Notes: generated from the sequence alone by a model not told the origin. A stretch of 54,197 nt of DNA from Anaerobutyricum faecale (GCA_019119645.1 DWWR01000045.1:1-54197); one strand, 5' to 3'; positions 8,430-20,337 are shown, counted from the stretch's first letter. A program made the numbers and translations.

Positions 8430-9774
8430 AAATAACATCTCCCATCAAATCATATTCGCTTGCACCCGTAATGCGCACCGGGACAATATCTCCGGAAATC
8501 ATTTCCTCCTCTGAACGGACGAATACATTTCCATCTACCTTCGGCGCATCCATATAGGTCCTTCCCACATAAATATCTTCTTCGTATAAATACCCTTCGA
8601 TCAGAACGGACATTTCTTTTCCCACCATGGAGGCTGCCTTTTCGGCGCTGATCTGCTGCTGCAGCTCCATGACAGCATCCCGGCGGGCTTCCTTGCACTC
8701 CTCGTCGATCTGTCCTTCCATGTCCGCCGCTTTTGTTCCCTCCTCCGGCGAGTAGGTAAATACCCCCAGCCGGTCAAAACGCATCTGCTCCACAAAATCT
8801 TTCATGCGTTCGAATTCTTCTTCTGTCTCTCCCGGGAAGCCGGTTATGAGCGTCGTCCGCAGAATGATATCAGGGATCTCCCTCCGAAGTTTCCCGATCA
8901 ATTCCGTCAGCTCCGCCCGGTCTGTCTTTCTTCCCATTCGCTTCAGGATACTGTCTTCGCTGTGCTGGATCGGAATATCCAGATAATGACAGATCTTCTC
9001 TTCTTCTTTCATCACCTGAATCAGCTCATCGGTGATCTCCTCCGGATAGCAGTAAAGAATCCGGATCCAGTCAAGTCCCTCAAGTCCGCAGAGTCTGTGC
9101 AGAAGTTCCGGCAGCATCTTCTTTCCATATAGATCCATTCCGTAGACAGTTGTCTCCTGGGCGATGAGGATCAGCTCCTTTGCCCCGCCTTCCACCAGTC
9201 TTCCGGCTTCGTCCAGCAGATCTTCCATCGGAAAACTGCGGTACCGTCCCCGGATATACGGAATAACACAGTAAGTACAGCGCTTATTGCAGCCCTCCGC
9301 AATCTTTAAATAGGCAGTATAACTTCCCGTTGTCACCATCCGTTTATCGGAAAGAGACGGCGTCAGCAGATCAATGGACGGACAGCAGACCAGAGGATGT
9401 TCCTCTTCTGTCTGCGCCTCTTTCAGCAGGGCGTCAAGCACCGGCACGATCTCCGTATATCCGCTGATGCCAATGACCGCATCCACTTCCGGAAGCTCTT
9501 TTGCAATTTCGTCTTTGTATCTCTGGGCCAGACAGCCTGTGATCACCAGCGCCTTCAATCTGCCCTTTTCTTTCCAGGAAGCCATCTCAAGGATCGTCTC
9601 AATACTCTCCTCTTTGGCGTCATGGATAAAACAGCAGGTATTGATGACGATGGCGTCGGCCTCCGCTTCCTCTTCCACGATGGTATATCCGCCTTCCGCC
9701 AGAAGCCCCAACATTTTTTCGCTGTCTACCAGATTCTTGTCACATCCCAGAGAAATCATTAATACATTTTTCAT
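8407..9774 (-). CDS. rimO: Ribosomal protein S12 methylthiotransferase RimO
   Basis: A radical-SAM enzyme that adds a methylthio group to an aspartate of ribosomal protein S12. In order: N-terminal MTTase domain (SLGCDKNLVDSE, INTCCFI), radical SAM cluster CNKRCTYC (CxxxCxxC), and a C-terminal TRAM domain. SLGC-KN-VDSE separates RimO from MiaB. 455 residues, full length. The ATG directly follows the folD stop (TAAATG), so the two are coupled. Confidence 0.96.
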   Translation of the reverse strand: MKNVLMISLGCDKNLVDSEKMLGLLAEGGYTIVEEEAEADAIVINTCCFIHDAKEESIETILEMASWKEKGRLKALVITGCLAQRYKDEIAKELPEVDAVIGISGYTEIVPVLDALLKEAQTEEEHPLVCCPSIDLLTPSLSDKRMVTTGSYTAYLKIAEGCNKRCTYCVIPYIRGRYRSFPMEDLLDEAGRLVEGGAKELILIAQETTVYGMDLYGKKMLPELLHRLCGLEGLDWIRILYCYPEEITDELIQVMKEEEKICHYLDIPIQHSEDSILKRMGRKTDRAELTELIGKLRREIPDIILRTTLITGFPGETEEEFERMKDFVEQMRFDRLGVFTYSPEEGTKAADMEGQIDEECKEARRDAVMELQQQISAEKAASMVGKEMSVLIEGYLYEEDIYVGRTYMDAPKVDGNVFVRSEEEMISGDIVPVRITGASEYDLMGDVIYEDEFTE

Positions 9775-10623
9775 TTATTCATTCATCCTCAATGCCGCTT
9801 CCACACAGTTATGCATCAGCATGGCGATGGTCATCGGACCCACACCGCCCGGAACCGGGGTAATGGCGCTTACTTTCTCAACAACACTGTCATAATCCAC
9901 GTCTCCGCAGAGCTTATTGTTTTCATTGCGGTGGATTCCCACATCAATGACAACCGCTCCTTCCTTCACATAAGAAGCATCAAAAAACTTCGGTTTTCCA
10001 ATGGCTGCCACCAGAATATCCGCTCTCTGGCAGATTTCCTTTAAGTTCCGGGTGTGGGAATGACAGATAGTCACTGTTCCATTCTCCCTAAGCAGAAGCA
10101 TGGCCATCGGTTTACCCACAATGTTGCTCCGCCCTACAACCACGCAGTCCTTTCCCTCAATCCCGATGCCGGAACGCTTGAGAAGCTGGATGATACCCGC
10201 CGGCGTACAGGAGACAAATCCCGGTTCCCCGATGGAAAGGGCTCCCACACTCTGCGGATGAAAACCGTCCACATCTTTTTTTGGAGAAATGGCCTCAATC
10301 ACCTTCTTTTCATCCATATGATCCGGAATCGGAAGCTGGACCAGAATACCGTTGACGCTGTCGTCTTTGTTCAGCTGATCGATCAGGATCAGAAGTTCTT
10401 CCTCCGTAGTCTCCTCCGGAAGCTCATAAGCTCTTGACTCTATGCCGATATAGGCACAGGCTTTCTTTTTATTTCCCACATAGACCGAGGAAGCCGGGTC
10501 ATTCCCCACCTGAATCACTGCCAGACAGACAGAGATGCCGTCCTCCTTCATGCGGGCAACCTGCTCCTTCAGCTCTTCCTTGATCTCTGCGGAAATCTTC
10601 TTTCCGTCAATTCTCATTGCCAT
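9775..10623 (-). CDS. folD: Methylenetetrahydrofolate dehydrogenase / cyclohydrolase FolD
   Basis: A bifunctional one-carbon enzyme converting 5,10-methylene-THF to 10-formyl-THF. It shows the Y-x3-K region (SSVYVGNKKKAC), QLPIP, KDVDGFHP, GRSNIVGKP and TPVPGGVGPMT signatures. Length is about 282 residues. A GTG 9 bases upstream is open, but ATG-GCA-ATG fits the family N-terminus better; the ribosome site is weak for either. First gene of folD-rimO-pgsA-pncC. The 155 bases upstream hold a CCTGCC/GGCAGG hairpin (about 10660-10678) and only a weak promoter-like match. Confidence 0.95.
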   Translation of the reverse strand: MAMRIDGKKISAEIKEELKEQVARMKEDGISVCLAVIQVGNDPASSVYVGNKKKACAYIGIESRAYELPEETTEEELLILIDQLNKDDSVNGILVQLPIPDHMDEKKVIEAISPKKDVDGFHPQSVGALSIGEPGFVSCTPAGIIQLLKRSGIGIEGKDCVVVGRSNIVGKPMAMLLLRENGTVTICHSHTRNLKEICQRADILVAAIGKPKFFDASYVKEGAVVIDVGIHRNENNKLCGDVDYDSVVEKVSAITPVPGGVGPMTIAMLMHNCVEAALRMNE

Positions 10624-10778
10624 ATTCTTCACTCTTTCTGTTCTGAATTTTCGTCGCCGCCTGCCCGTGCAGGCAGGATATTTTATGATACAACACTTTT
10701 ATCCATTCGTAAAGGCAATTCCTGGTATAATCCACATTCACCGCCTTTTGGCTCACACACAAAGAAACATGGACTCTG

Positions 10779-13997
<3,219 letters not shown>

Positions 13998-14031
13998 TTT
14001 CTAACTCCCTTTTATTATCTGCTGTCATCAT

Positions 14032-14059
14032 ATCATAGATAATACCATAAATGATACAA
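14032..14059 (-). promoter_or_regulatory. Promoter for ftsK
   Basis: Minus strand TTGTAT, 16-base spacer, TATGAT, about 35 bases before the ftsK start codon. Confidence 0.5.
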
Positions 14060-14096
14060 GAAAAAAAGGAGCGTTTTTTATGAAAATAACAGTTTT

Positions 14097-14762
14097 TTAT
14101 TCACCTTTTTTCTCAGAAATGGCGTCATGCAGCCAGGAAAGTGCCTCCGCAATTCCTCCCACCTGATCGGCAAGTCCGGCTTTCACCGCCTGTTCTCCCA
14201 CCAGGATTGTACCAAGATCTTTTGCCATCATCCCTTTTTTCATCATCATCTCCTCCAAATCCTCTTTTTTCGCCCGGGAATGTCCGGCAGTGAAATCGAG
14301 GATCCTGTCCTGGATCAGTTTAAAATACTCAAACGTTGGCGGAGCGCCTATGACGGTCCCGCTCAGGCGGACCGGGTGAATGAGCATGGTGGCCGTAGGT
14401 GCGATCATAGTGTAGTCCGGCGCCACGGAAAGAGGGACGCCAATGGAATGACTGTCCCCGATAATCAGAGAGATCACCGGTTTGTCAATGGAGGCGATCA
14501 TTTCCGCCGCCGCCAGTCCACAGGAACAATCCCCGCCCACCGTGTTGATCAGCAGCAGGATGCCGTCAATATTTCTGCTGTCCTGCGCTTTGGCCAGAAG
14601 CGGCAGCAAATGTTCATATTTTGTGGTTTTCGTTCTGTCACCGGCCAGCTCATGCCCCTCAATCTCTCCGATAATTGATAAAAATAAAATGTGATGTCCG
14701 CTCTCGTGATCTGTCAGAAGTTCTTCTCCGAATTCCAGCAGTTTTTTATCCTGATTATCCAT
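14097..14762 (-). CDS. ClpP-fold serine protease, TepA-like
   Basis: 221 residues of the ClpP/crotonase fold. The putative nucleophile is Ser106 in GDSHSIG and the histidine is His129 in MLIHPV, matching ClpP spacing; a GG motif (GGDCSCG) forms the oxyanion-hole strand. The closest named relative is Bacillus TepA (YmfB), proposed to aid protein export and also adjacent to spoIIIE. No signal peptide, so cytoplasmic. AAAGGAGG gives an excellent start. Substrate unknown. Confidence 0.88.
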   Translation of the reverse strand: MDNQDKKLLEFGEELLTDHESGHHILFLSIIGEIEGHELAGDRTKTTKYEHLLPLLAKAQDSRNIDGILLLINTVGGDCSCGLAAAEMIASIDKPVISLIIGDSHSIGVPLSVAPDYTMIAPTATMLIHPVRLSGTVIGAPPTFEYFKLIQDRILDFTAGHSRAKKEDLEEMMMKKGMMAKDLGTILVGEQAVKAGLADQVGGIAEALSWLHDAISEKKGE

Positions 14763-14853
14763 AAATACCTCCTTTGCAGCCCCTGCGCCGCCTGTTGTGT
14801 TTACAGAAAATAGGATAGCCGATTTTTATGTGCCTATTCAGACATGTTTATGC

Positions 14854-14859
14854 TATAAT
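14854..14859 (+). promoter_or_regulatory. Extended -10 promoter for the HAD gene
   Basis: TATAAT preceded by TG (TGCTATAAT), with a poor -35 region. Transcription would start near 14866. The 5' leader holds an imperfect hairpin, GGATACTGTCC against GGGACACTATCC (about 14868-14902), before the ribosome site. The 169-base gap is shared with the divergent TepA-like gene. Confidence 0.55.
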
Positions 14860-14931
14860 GGGCCTCGGGATACTGTCCGCTGAATATTCGGGACACTATC
14901 CTCTGAAAATACAGGAACAGGAGAGATCAAC

Positions 14932-15738
14932 ATGTCTTCAGGCAATACAGAAATACATAAAGCAAACGATATCCAAATAGCTTTTTTTGACGTTGACGGG
15001 ACATTGGTCGACATCAACACCAAAGTCGCCACGCCAAAAATGCTGGATACCCTGAGAGCACTCCAAAAAAACGGTGTCAAAATCTGCATCGCCACAGGAA
15101 GAGCGCCGGATAAGATTCCGCAGTTTGACGGCGTGGAATTCGACGCCTGCCTGGCCTTCAACGCTTCTTACTGCTTTACCAAAGACACGGTCATTTTCAG
15201 CAACCCGCTCCCTCCCGCCGCCGTCCGTCGTGTTATAGAAAACGCAAAAGCTCTCGGCCGGCCGGTCTCCGTGGCCACCGCCGCACGCAGCGCCTCCAAT
15301 GGCAATGACCCGGATCTCACCGACTATTATGCCATCTCAAAGCAAACGATCGCGGTGGCTGATGATTTTGAGGATTTCATGAACAGCACCGTTTACCAGC
15401 TGATGCTGGGCAGCCGAAAAGAGGAACACGCACAATTACTAAAAGGCGTGACCGGAGCCAAAATCACTTCCTGGTGGCCCCGGGCCGTGGACATTATTCC
15501 CGCTGACGGCAGCAAAGGCGTGGGCGTACAAAAAGTTCTGGACTATTTCCACATTAAAAATGAGCAGGCCATCGCCTTTGGCGACGGCGGCAACGATATT
15601 GAAATGCTGCAGACCGTCGGCACCGGCGTTGCCATGGGAAACGCGACGGATGACGTAAAGGCTGCCGCGGATACTGTCTGTGGAAATGTATCGGACGACG
15701 GTATCTATTATTATTGCAAAAATCACGGTCTCCTCTAG
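14932..15738 (+). CDS. HAD-superfamily (Cof-type, IIB) hydrolase
   Basis: 268 residues. Motif I is DVDGT (nucleophile Asp20, acid Asp22), motif II is ATGR, motif III is the lysine in SKGVG, and motif IV is GDGGND, with a type IIB cap between them. Such proteins dephosphorylate sugar phosphates, FMN or similar small molecules; the substrate cannot be read from sequence. GGAGA precedes the ATG. It is monocistronic, closed by a strong hairpin. Confidence 0.93.
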   Translation: MSSGNTEIHKANDIQIAFFDVDGTLVDINTKVATPKMLDTLRALQKNGVKICIATGRAPDKIPQFDGVEFDACLAFNASYCFTKDTVIFSNPLPPAAVRRVIENAKALGRPVSVATAARSASNGNDPDLTDYYAISKQTIAVADDFEDFMNSTVYQLMLGSRKEEHAQLLKGVTGAKITSWWPRAVDIIPADGSKGVGVQKVLDYFHIKNEQAIAFGDGGNDIEMLQTVGTGVAMGNATDDVKAAADTVCGNVSDDGIYYYCKNHGLL

Positions 15739-15797
15739 CATATGAGAATCGCAGACTGACGCAAATGATCACTCTCAGAGATCCATACAGAAAAAAC

Positions 15798-15853
15798 AAA
15801 AGGATGTATCCCCGGGAAGGCAGGCAGCTGTCCCCGGAATACATCCTTTTTAA
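15798..15853. terminator. Bidirectional terminator between the HAD and binding-protein genes
   Basis: 15798-15809 (AAAAGGATGTAT) pairs with 15839-15850, with an inner CCCCGG/CCGG stem, and has A/T runs on both sides. Just downstream, TCTGTATTCTTAT is repeated twice (about 15855-15885). Confidence 0.85.
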
Positions 15854-15932
15854 TCTGTATTCTTATCTTATCTGTATTCTTATATGTGATATTATTTTGT
15901 ATTATGGCTTTTCCGGATGTTCTATGCATTTC

Positions 15933-16733
15933 TTACGCGCCCAGTCCGTACTGCTGCAAAAGAGCATTTAAAGTCCCGTCTGCACGGATTTCCTCCAAAG
16001 CGCTGGAAAAAGTCTCCGGAATTCCTTCCGCTGCCGCAGCCGTAAAGCGGTGAACACTGAAATACTTCTCACTGGTGGTCATAAGCTTCAGCGTTTTGTC
16101 CTGCTGTAAGACCAGTGATGCCTTTTCCTGATCAAGAACCATCGCCCCGGAATATCCCTGAGACACATCAGAGATCACATTGGCCGCATCCTGAAAGACG
16201 ATGGTCTCCGCATCATAGCTGGCTGCCAGATCATCGGCAAAGACCGCTTCCTCCGTCTCCGCCCTGGCAGCGATGCTCACACTTCGCAGATTCTTCATTT
16301 TGCGGATACCTTGTCCTTTTTTCACCAGCAGGCAAAGGCCGGTCTCATACACCGGTTCCGACCGGGCATACGTGGAGGTGTCTCCAGCCTCCGGTTCCAT
16401 CGTTCCCAGGAAGAGATGGCCGGGCTGACTTGACGTTCCGTTGTTCTCGTCTGTTGGATCAGCGCCAGCTGCCTTATATTCTGCCGGACTCATGGTCTTA
16501 AATTCATAGGTAAATCCTCCGCGTTCTGACAGCGTATTCATCAGATCCACATAAAATCCTGATACGGTCCCATTCTCATCTGTCGAATAATATGGCGCAT
16601 TATCTGCCTCCACACCCACATAATAATCCGGCTGTTCCGGTTCCGGTGCCGTCTCCTGTTTCTCTGCCTTTGAACAACCGGCCGCCAGCAGAGCTGCCGT
16701 CAGAAGCAGTGCTCCTAATTTCCACTTTTTCAT
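15933..16733 (-). CDS. Extracellular solute-binding lipoprotein (family 3), orphan
   Basis: 266 residues with a lipoprotein signal peptide and lipobox LLAAGC, then a family-3 (amino-acid type) binding domain: VGVEADNAPYY, SGFYVDLMNTLSE, SVSIAARAETEE. The ATG follows GGAG at 10 bases; the longer open frame upstream lacks a ribosome site. No permease or ATPase gene is nearby, so it either borrows a transporter encoded elsewhere or acts as a sensor. It lies 64 bases after the HsdM-like gene and may be co-transcribed. Confidence 0.85.
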   Translation of the reverse strand: MKKWKLGALLLTAALLAAGCSKAEKQETAPEPEQPDYYVGVEADNAPYYSTDENGTVSGFYVDLMNTLSERGGFTYEFKTMSPAEYKAAGADPTDENNGTSSQPGHLFLGTMEPEAGDTSTYARSEPVYETGLCLLVKKGQGIRKMKNLRSVSIAARAETEEAVFADDLAASYDAETIVFQDAANVISDVSQGYSGAMVLDQEKASLVLQQDKTLKLMTTSEKYFSVHRFTAAAAEGIPETFSSALEEIRADGTLNALLQQYGLGA

Positions 16734-16797
16734 AAAAAATATTCTCCATTCCTTCTGTCTTGCCGACACATTTTCTATCATTCCCGAATGTATCGTT

Positions 16798-18165
16798 TTA
16801 CAATTCCAGATCTCTTTTATACATGGCAATCCGTTCTTCGATTTCTTCCAGTTCCCTGTCAATTTCCGCGATACGCTTTTTCCGGGCGTCAATATCCACT
16901 TTAGCCACCTTCACCGTCTTCACGATGTAACGGGGAAGGTTCAGATTAAAATCATTCTGCTCCAGTTCCGTCTGCTCCACCCGGCTGCAAAACCCCGGAA
17001 CGGTCTTCCGCTCCTTCCAGGCGATCCCAATGGCATTTAACTGTTCTGATCCAAAACTTTCCACCTCAGAACAGTCAAAAAACATGACATCTCTCCCCGG
17101 ACGATTCTTCCGCAGCAGCAAAAGTACTTCTTTTTGGCCTGCCGTCTGTAAAATATGGTCCGGCAGAAGCATCACCAGATCAAGACCATTTTTCTCGCTG
17201 ACAAGAAACCGGCGCAGCTGGGATTCCTTGCCCTCCCGGTAAAGAAGGGCTCCCGGCAGAATAGCCGCCAGCACGCCGTCTTCTTTTAACATGGAAAACG
17301 CTGATAAAAGAAACGGAAGCTCCCCCTTGGAAATGGGACCAATCTTCTCCATCAATTTTCTGGACTTCCTGTTCTTTGCCATGACGCTTCCTGCTTCCGC
17401 CCCTTCCGGCATATAAATGCCGATGGCGTCAAACTTCTCCGTATCTTCGCTTTCCTCTTCCCATTCTTTCCGGTCATAGACATGGAGTGAGACTTCCGGC
17501 ACTCCTTTCATATAACCCAGGATCTTCAAAATCTCCCGGTATCCCTCATGACTGTCATAGCCGGAAATGTCCAGCTTCGCAGGATTCTCCGCCATACAGC
17601 GGTACAAGGTTCCATACGTAAATTCCGGCACAAAGACACGACGGATCTTCTCATCGCCTTTTGAAAAAAACAGCCGGTACAGCCGCAGCACCTCGCTGGA
17701 AATGGCAGTCTCCTTTTTCATGCCTGCAAACGCCTGCAGAAGTTCTTCAAAAAAGACCGGATATTTTTCCAGAAGCAGCTCCCCGCTGCCCCAGAGATTC
17801 ATCTTTTTTATCATCTTTCGGACAAATCTCGCGTAACTTTTCTGTTTCTCTGTGGACTGCATTCTGGTCAGATTCCTGTAAAAAGAAAAATCTGTCAGCT
17901 GAAAATCTCCGCCGGCCAGATGAATGAACGGAGAGGCATCCTCAATAAACCGTAAAAAAGACGGCAGCTGCAGCTTTCCCCGAACCGCCATACGGACCAT
18001 GGCATCCAGCTTGTAAGCGTCGTCCAGCCTGTCATCAAAACGCAGGCATAAATAATGATAAAATAAAAGAAACACACAGGTATCCCTGTATTCCTCAAAG
18101 GTCAGACCGGGATGGCTCTCCCCTGGAATCGACATGAATTCATAATGCAATTGTTTTTCATCCAT
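16798..18165 (-). CDS. HsdM-like protein with degenerate methyltransferase motifs
   Basis: 455 residues. The overall plan is that of type I N6-adenine methylases: a helical N-terminal part, a Rossmann-like middle, a conserved block SMLKEDGVLAAILPGALLY then LDLVMLLPDHIL, and a C-terminal coiled coil (about 415-455). The catalytic NPPF/Y motif is replaced (FDAIGIYMPEG), and no glycine-rich SAM loop or TPREV segment is seen. It is therefore probably not an active methylase. It follows the HsdS-like gene by 14 bases with AAGGTG before the ATG; no restriction subunit is in the window. The fold assignment is fairly sure, the function unknown. Confidence 0.75.
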   Translation of the reverse strand: MDEKQLHYEFMSIPGESHPGLTFEEYRDTCVFLLFYHYLCLRFDDRLDDAYKLDAMVRMAVRGKLQLPSFLRFIEDASPFIHLAGGDFQLTDFSFYRNLTRMQSTEKQKSYARFVRKMIKKMNLWGSGELLLEKYPVFFEELLQAFAGMKKETAISSEVLRLYRLFFSKGDEKIRRVFVPEFTYGTLYRCMAENPAKLDISGYDSHEGYREILKILGYMKGVPEVSLHVYDRKEWEEESEDTEKFDAIGIYMPEGAEAGSVMAKNRKSRKLMEKIGPISKGELPFLLSAFSMLKEDGVLAAILPGALLYREGKESQLRRFLVSEKNGLDLVMLLPDHILQTAGQKEVLLLLRKNRPGRDVMFFDCSEVESFGSEQLNAIGIAWKERKTVPGFCSRVEQTELEQNDFNLNLPRYIVKTVKVAKVDIDARKKRIAEIDRELEEIEERIAMYKRDLEL

Positions 18166-18179
18166 TCCTTCTCACCTTC

Positions 18180-18773
18180 TCAAAGTTTCTTCAGATACTG
18201 CATCATCTCCTCGGAGAGAACGGATTTTTCCAGTTTCATTCTCTCCATGAGAAGTAGCTGTTTTCTTTTCTGATAGTAATAAAGCTTGCCGATGGACATC
18301 TGTGTGGCAAGATCCGGACACTCGATCATCAGCTGCCGGATCATATGGATGGACAGCACTTTCACCGAGGAATTCCCCTGTATGGCGATATCCCTCTGCA
18401 GCTTGATCTCCGGATGTTCATTAAAATACCAGGCAAAATAATAGGGGTCCATGATTCCGTCCCGAAATTCTATGGACACAAAATTGGAGGGGATGATCTT
18501 TCCTTCATGCTGTTTTTCCAGAACCGCCGCCCGGTGAAAGGAAGTCAGACCGATGACGATACTATGCTCCTTTGCCAGATTCAGGTGATCCACCTTTTTT
18601 TTGTCCACAAAAACAGAAGGAACCTCATAATCCGTAATACCGTTCTCCTCATCCAGAAGCTGGCTGATGGATAGAATGGGATATTCGATTCCTTCGCTCT
18701 GTACCTTAGGCTTTATACGGTTAAGCACCACACCATGGGTAATCTGACTGATTTGTTCCAGCAGAAGTTCCAC
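18180..18773 (-). CDS. Half-size HsdS-like specificity protein
   Basis: 197 residues resembling one half of a type I specificity subunit: one target-recognition-like domain (about 1-150; motifs PILSISQL, IVIGLTSFHR, YFAWYFN, QGNSSVKVLS) followed by a helical spacer (about 155-197) that would pack against the HsdM-like coiled coil. Full HsdS has two such halves. The start is GTG with GAGGGG 10 bases upstream. It is the first gene of the pair; S before M reverses the usual order. F1 copy 2 begins about 110 bases upstream. Confidence 0.72.
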   Translation of the reverse strand: MELLLEQISQITHGVVLNRIKPKVQSEGIEYPILSISQLLDEENGITDYEVPSVFVDKKKVDHLNLAKEHSIVIGLTSFHRAAVLEKQHEGKIIPSNFVSIEFRDGIMDPYYFAWYFNEHPEIKLQRDIAIQGNSSVKVLSIHMIRQLMIECPDLATQMSIGKLYYYQKRKQLLLMERMKLEKSVLSEEMMQYLKKL

Positions 18774-18880
18774 TTGACATTTACCCCTCTTTCACATGTT
18801 ATTTTTCATTATAACTTCTTTTTTTGATTCAGGCAATACTAAAAAAGATAATCCATTTGAAACGATTTGAAACCCCGAGC
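18774..18880. other. Gap upstream of the S-M pair
   Basis: AT-rich with no gene. It should carry the promoter of the HsdS-like gene, but I see no convincing -35/-10 pair. Together with F1 copy 2 and the EFR1 promoter region it forms a gene-free stretch of about 770 bases. Confidence 0.5.
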
Positions 18881-18951
18881 TTTGCATTTATCCGGATGTG
18901 TATAAAGAAGACGGGATTTGCATTTATCCGGGTGTGAATAAAGAGACGGGA
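18881..18951 (+). repeat. Two tandem units at the edge of F1 copy 2
   Basis: 18881-18916 and 18917-18951 are near-identical 35-36-base units (TTTGCATTTATCCGG...GACGGGA). A third start, TTTGCGG, follows and runs into the F1 stem. Copy 1 has a single, more diverged unit at the same place. Confidence 0.8.
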
Positions 18952-19413
18952 TTTGCGGCTTTATATTTATCATAGAAAAACGCAGTCGGGGAAGTCTCCT
19001 CCTCCACTTCAGCAGGCTGGTAACCAGCTCCTCTTTGGAACTGTCACAATACGCCTGCACTCACAGTCGTCGATCTTCCCCGATACGTTTTTCTATAATC
19101 ATCCCATCATGCCGCAAATCCCTGACTTCTGGATCATCCGGATCATGACAAAATATCCTGGTTCAAATCGACACAAGAGCTACCTGTGTGGCTTACTCTG
19201 CAGGTTCATGCCAGACAGACACGACCGTAAATTTTGGTATCCGCTGATTCGTCTGTAGCCATAACCTGCTGTTTTGCCAGCGTAGCACAGGATATTTGTA
19301 AAGGTGGAACAAAGCGATTTTTCAATAGACAAATGACATTTTGGACACATACGGCTTTCGACCGCGAGCTGTGAAGGAGGACTGATAGAATCGTCTTGTT
19401 ACCACCTTTACAA
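18917..19413 (-). repeat. Structured repeat F1, copy 2
   Basis: Inverted relative to copy 1. Stems: 18948-18959/19111-19122 (12 bp), 18972-18982/19086-19096 (11 bp), 18987-18994/19075-19082 (8 bp), 19171-19175/19185-19189, 19200-19206/19263-19269 with inner 19212-19216/19251-19255, and 19296-19307/19402-19413 (12 bp). The 8-bp stem and the 19171 hairpin each carry a pair that differs from copy 1 yet still pairs. No coding frame is shared with copy 1. The minus strand is a guess for the transcribed strand; read that way it leads into the S-M pair. Confidence 0.85.
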
Positions 19414-19454
19414 TCCCCTTTTTTCCTATATTCCCGGAAATCTCAACTCTTTCA

Positions 19455-19483
19455 TTGAATCTCTCCGCCAATCGTTTTATAAT
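19455..19483 (+). promoter_or_regulatory. Promoter for the EFR1 gene
   Basis: TTGAAT, 17-base spacer, TATAAT, 60 bases before the GTG start and just outside F1 copy 2. Confidence 0.8.
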
Positions 19484-19542
19484 ATAAGAAATTGTGACAG
19501 CAAACGATACATTTACAAATTGAAACGATGGGAGGATTTATT

Positions 19543-20337
19543 GTGAAGATATCAAAAGTATACTGCGCTTATTTCAGCCCGGGGGACACCACCAAAAAGG
19601 TGGTCACCGGTATCGGGGAGTCTTTTAAGGATTATCCGGTGGAGAACATCAATCTTACCGACTATGATATGCGTCAGAATCATTTTCGGTTTACGGAAAA
19701 TCATCTGCTGATCATCGGCGTCCCGGTTTACGGTGGACGGATCCCGACTCCGGTGAGCGAGTGCTTAAGCCGGTTCCGCGGCATCAGCACGCCGGTGGTG
19801 CTGGTGGCGACTTACGGTAACAGGGCTGTCGATGACGCGCTGATGGAGCTTTACAAGGAGCTTGGCAGCAAGGGATTTGTTCCTGTGGCAGCCGCTTCTT
19901 TTGTCTGCCAGCATACTTATTTAAGTGATCTGGCCAGCGGCCGTCCGGATGAGAAGGATATGGCCGTAGTGAAGGAGTTTGGCGATAAGATCAAAGAGCG
20001 TCTGCACCTCGCTGTGATCTACGATATGAAAAAGCTGGATATTCCAGGTAACTATCCGTATGAGAAACCGCCGATGACCCAGTTCCCGTTCAATGTGGAG
20101 ACCAATGAGTACTGTATCTACTGTATGCTCTGCGCCGGCGTCTGTCCGATGAAGGCCATCAGCGACAGCAATCCGCGGGATATCAACAATGATATCTGCA
20201 TCCGCTGCGGTGCCTGCATCCGCATCTGCCCGGCCCAGGCCAAGTCTTTCACAGAAAAGCCTCTGGAAGCGCTTCGTGACCGGCTGCTTCGTCCGCTGTG
20301 TGATACCAGACAGGAACCGTGGTATACCATCGGATAA
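19543..20337 (+). CDS. EFR1-family flavodoxin-ferredoxin
   Basis: 264 residues: an N-terminal flavodoxin-like domain (1-165) and a C-terminal pair of [4Fe-4S] clusters, CIYCMLCAGVCP and CIRCGACIRICP. The family is a cytoplasmic electron carrier common in anaerobic Clostridia; the partner is unknown. GGGAGG stands 7 bases before this GTG. An in-frame ATG 15 bases upstream overlaps that ribosome site, so GTG is preferred. Monocistronic. Confidence 0.92.
   Translation: MKISKVYCAYFSPGDTTKKVVTGIGESFKDYPVENINLTDYDMRQNHFRFTENHLLIIGVPVYGGRIPTPVSECLSRFRGISTPVVLVATYGNRAVDDALMELYKELGSKGFVPVAAASFVCQHTYLSDLASGRPDEKDMAVVKEFGDKIKERLHLAVIYDMKKLDIPGNYPYEKPPMTQFPFNVETNEYCIYCMLCAGVCPMKAISDSNPRDINNDICIRCGACIRICPAQAKSFTEKPLEALRDRLLRPLCDTRQEPWYTIG

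Noticed and set aside
16798..18773. Active type I restriction-modification system
   Set aside because: No restriction subunit, half-size specificity protein and missing methylase motifs.
18953..19258. 101-codon frame across F1 copy 2
   Set aside because: Not open in copy 1, no ribosome site, and the region is better explained by paired stems.
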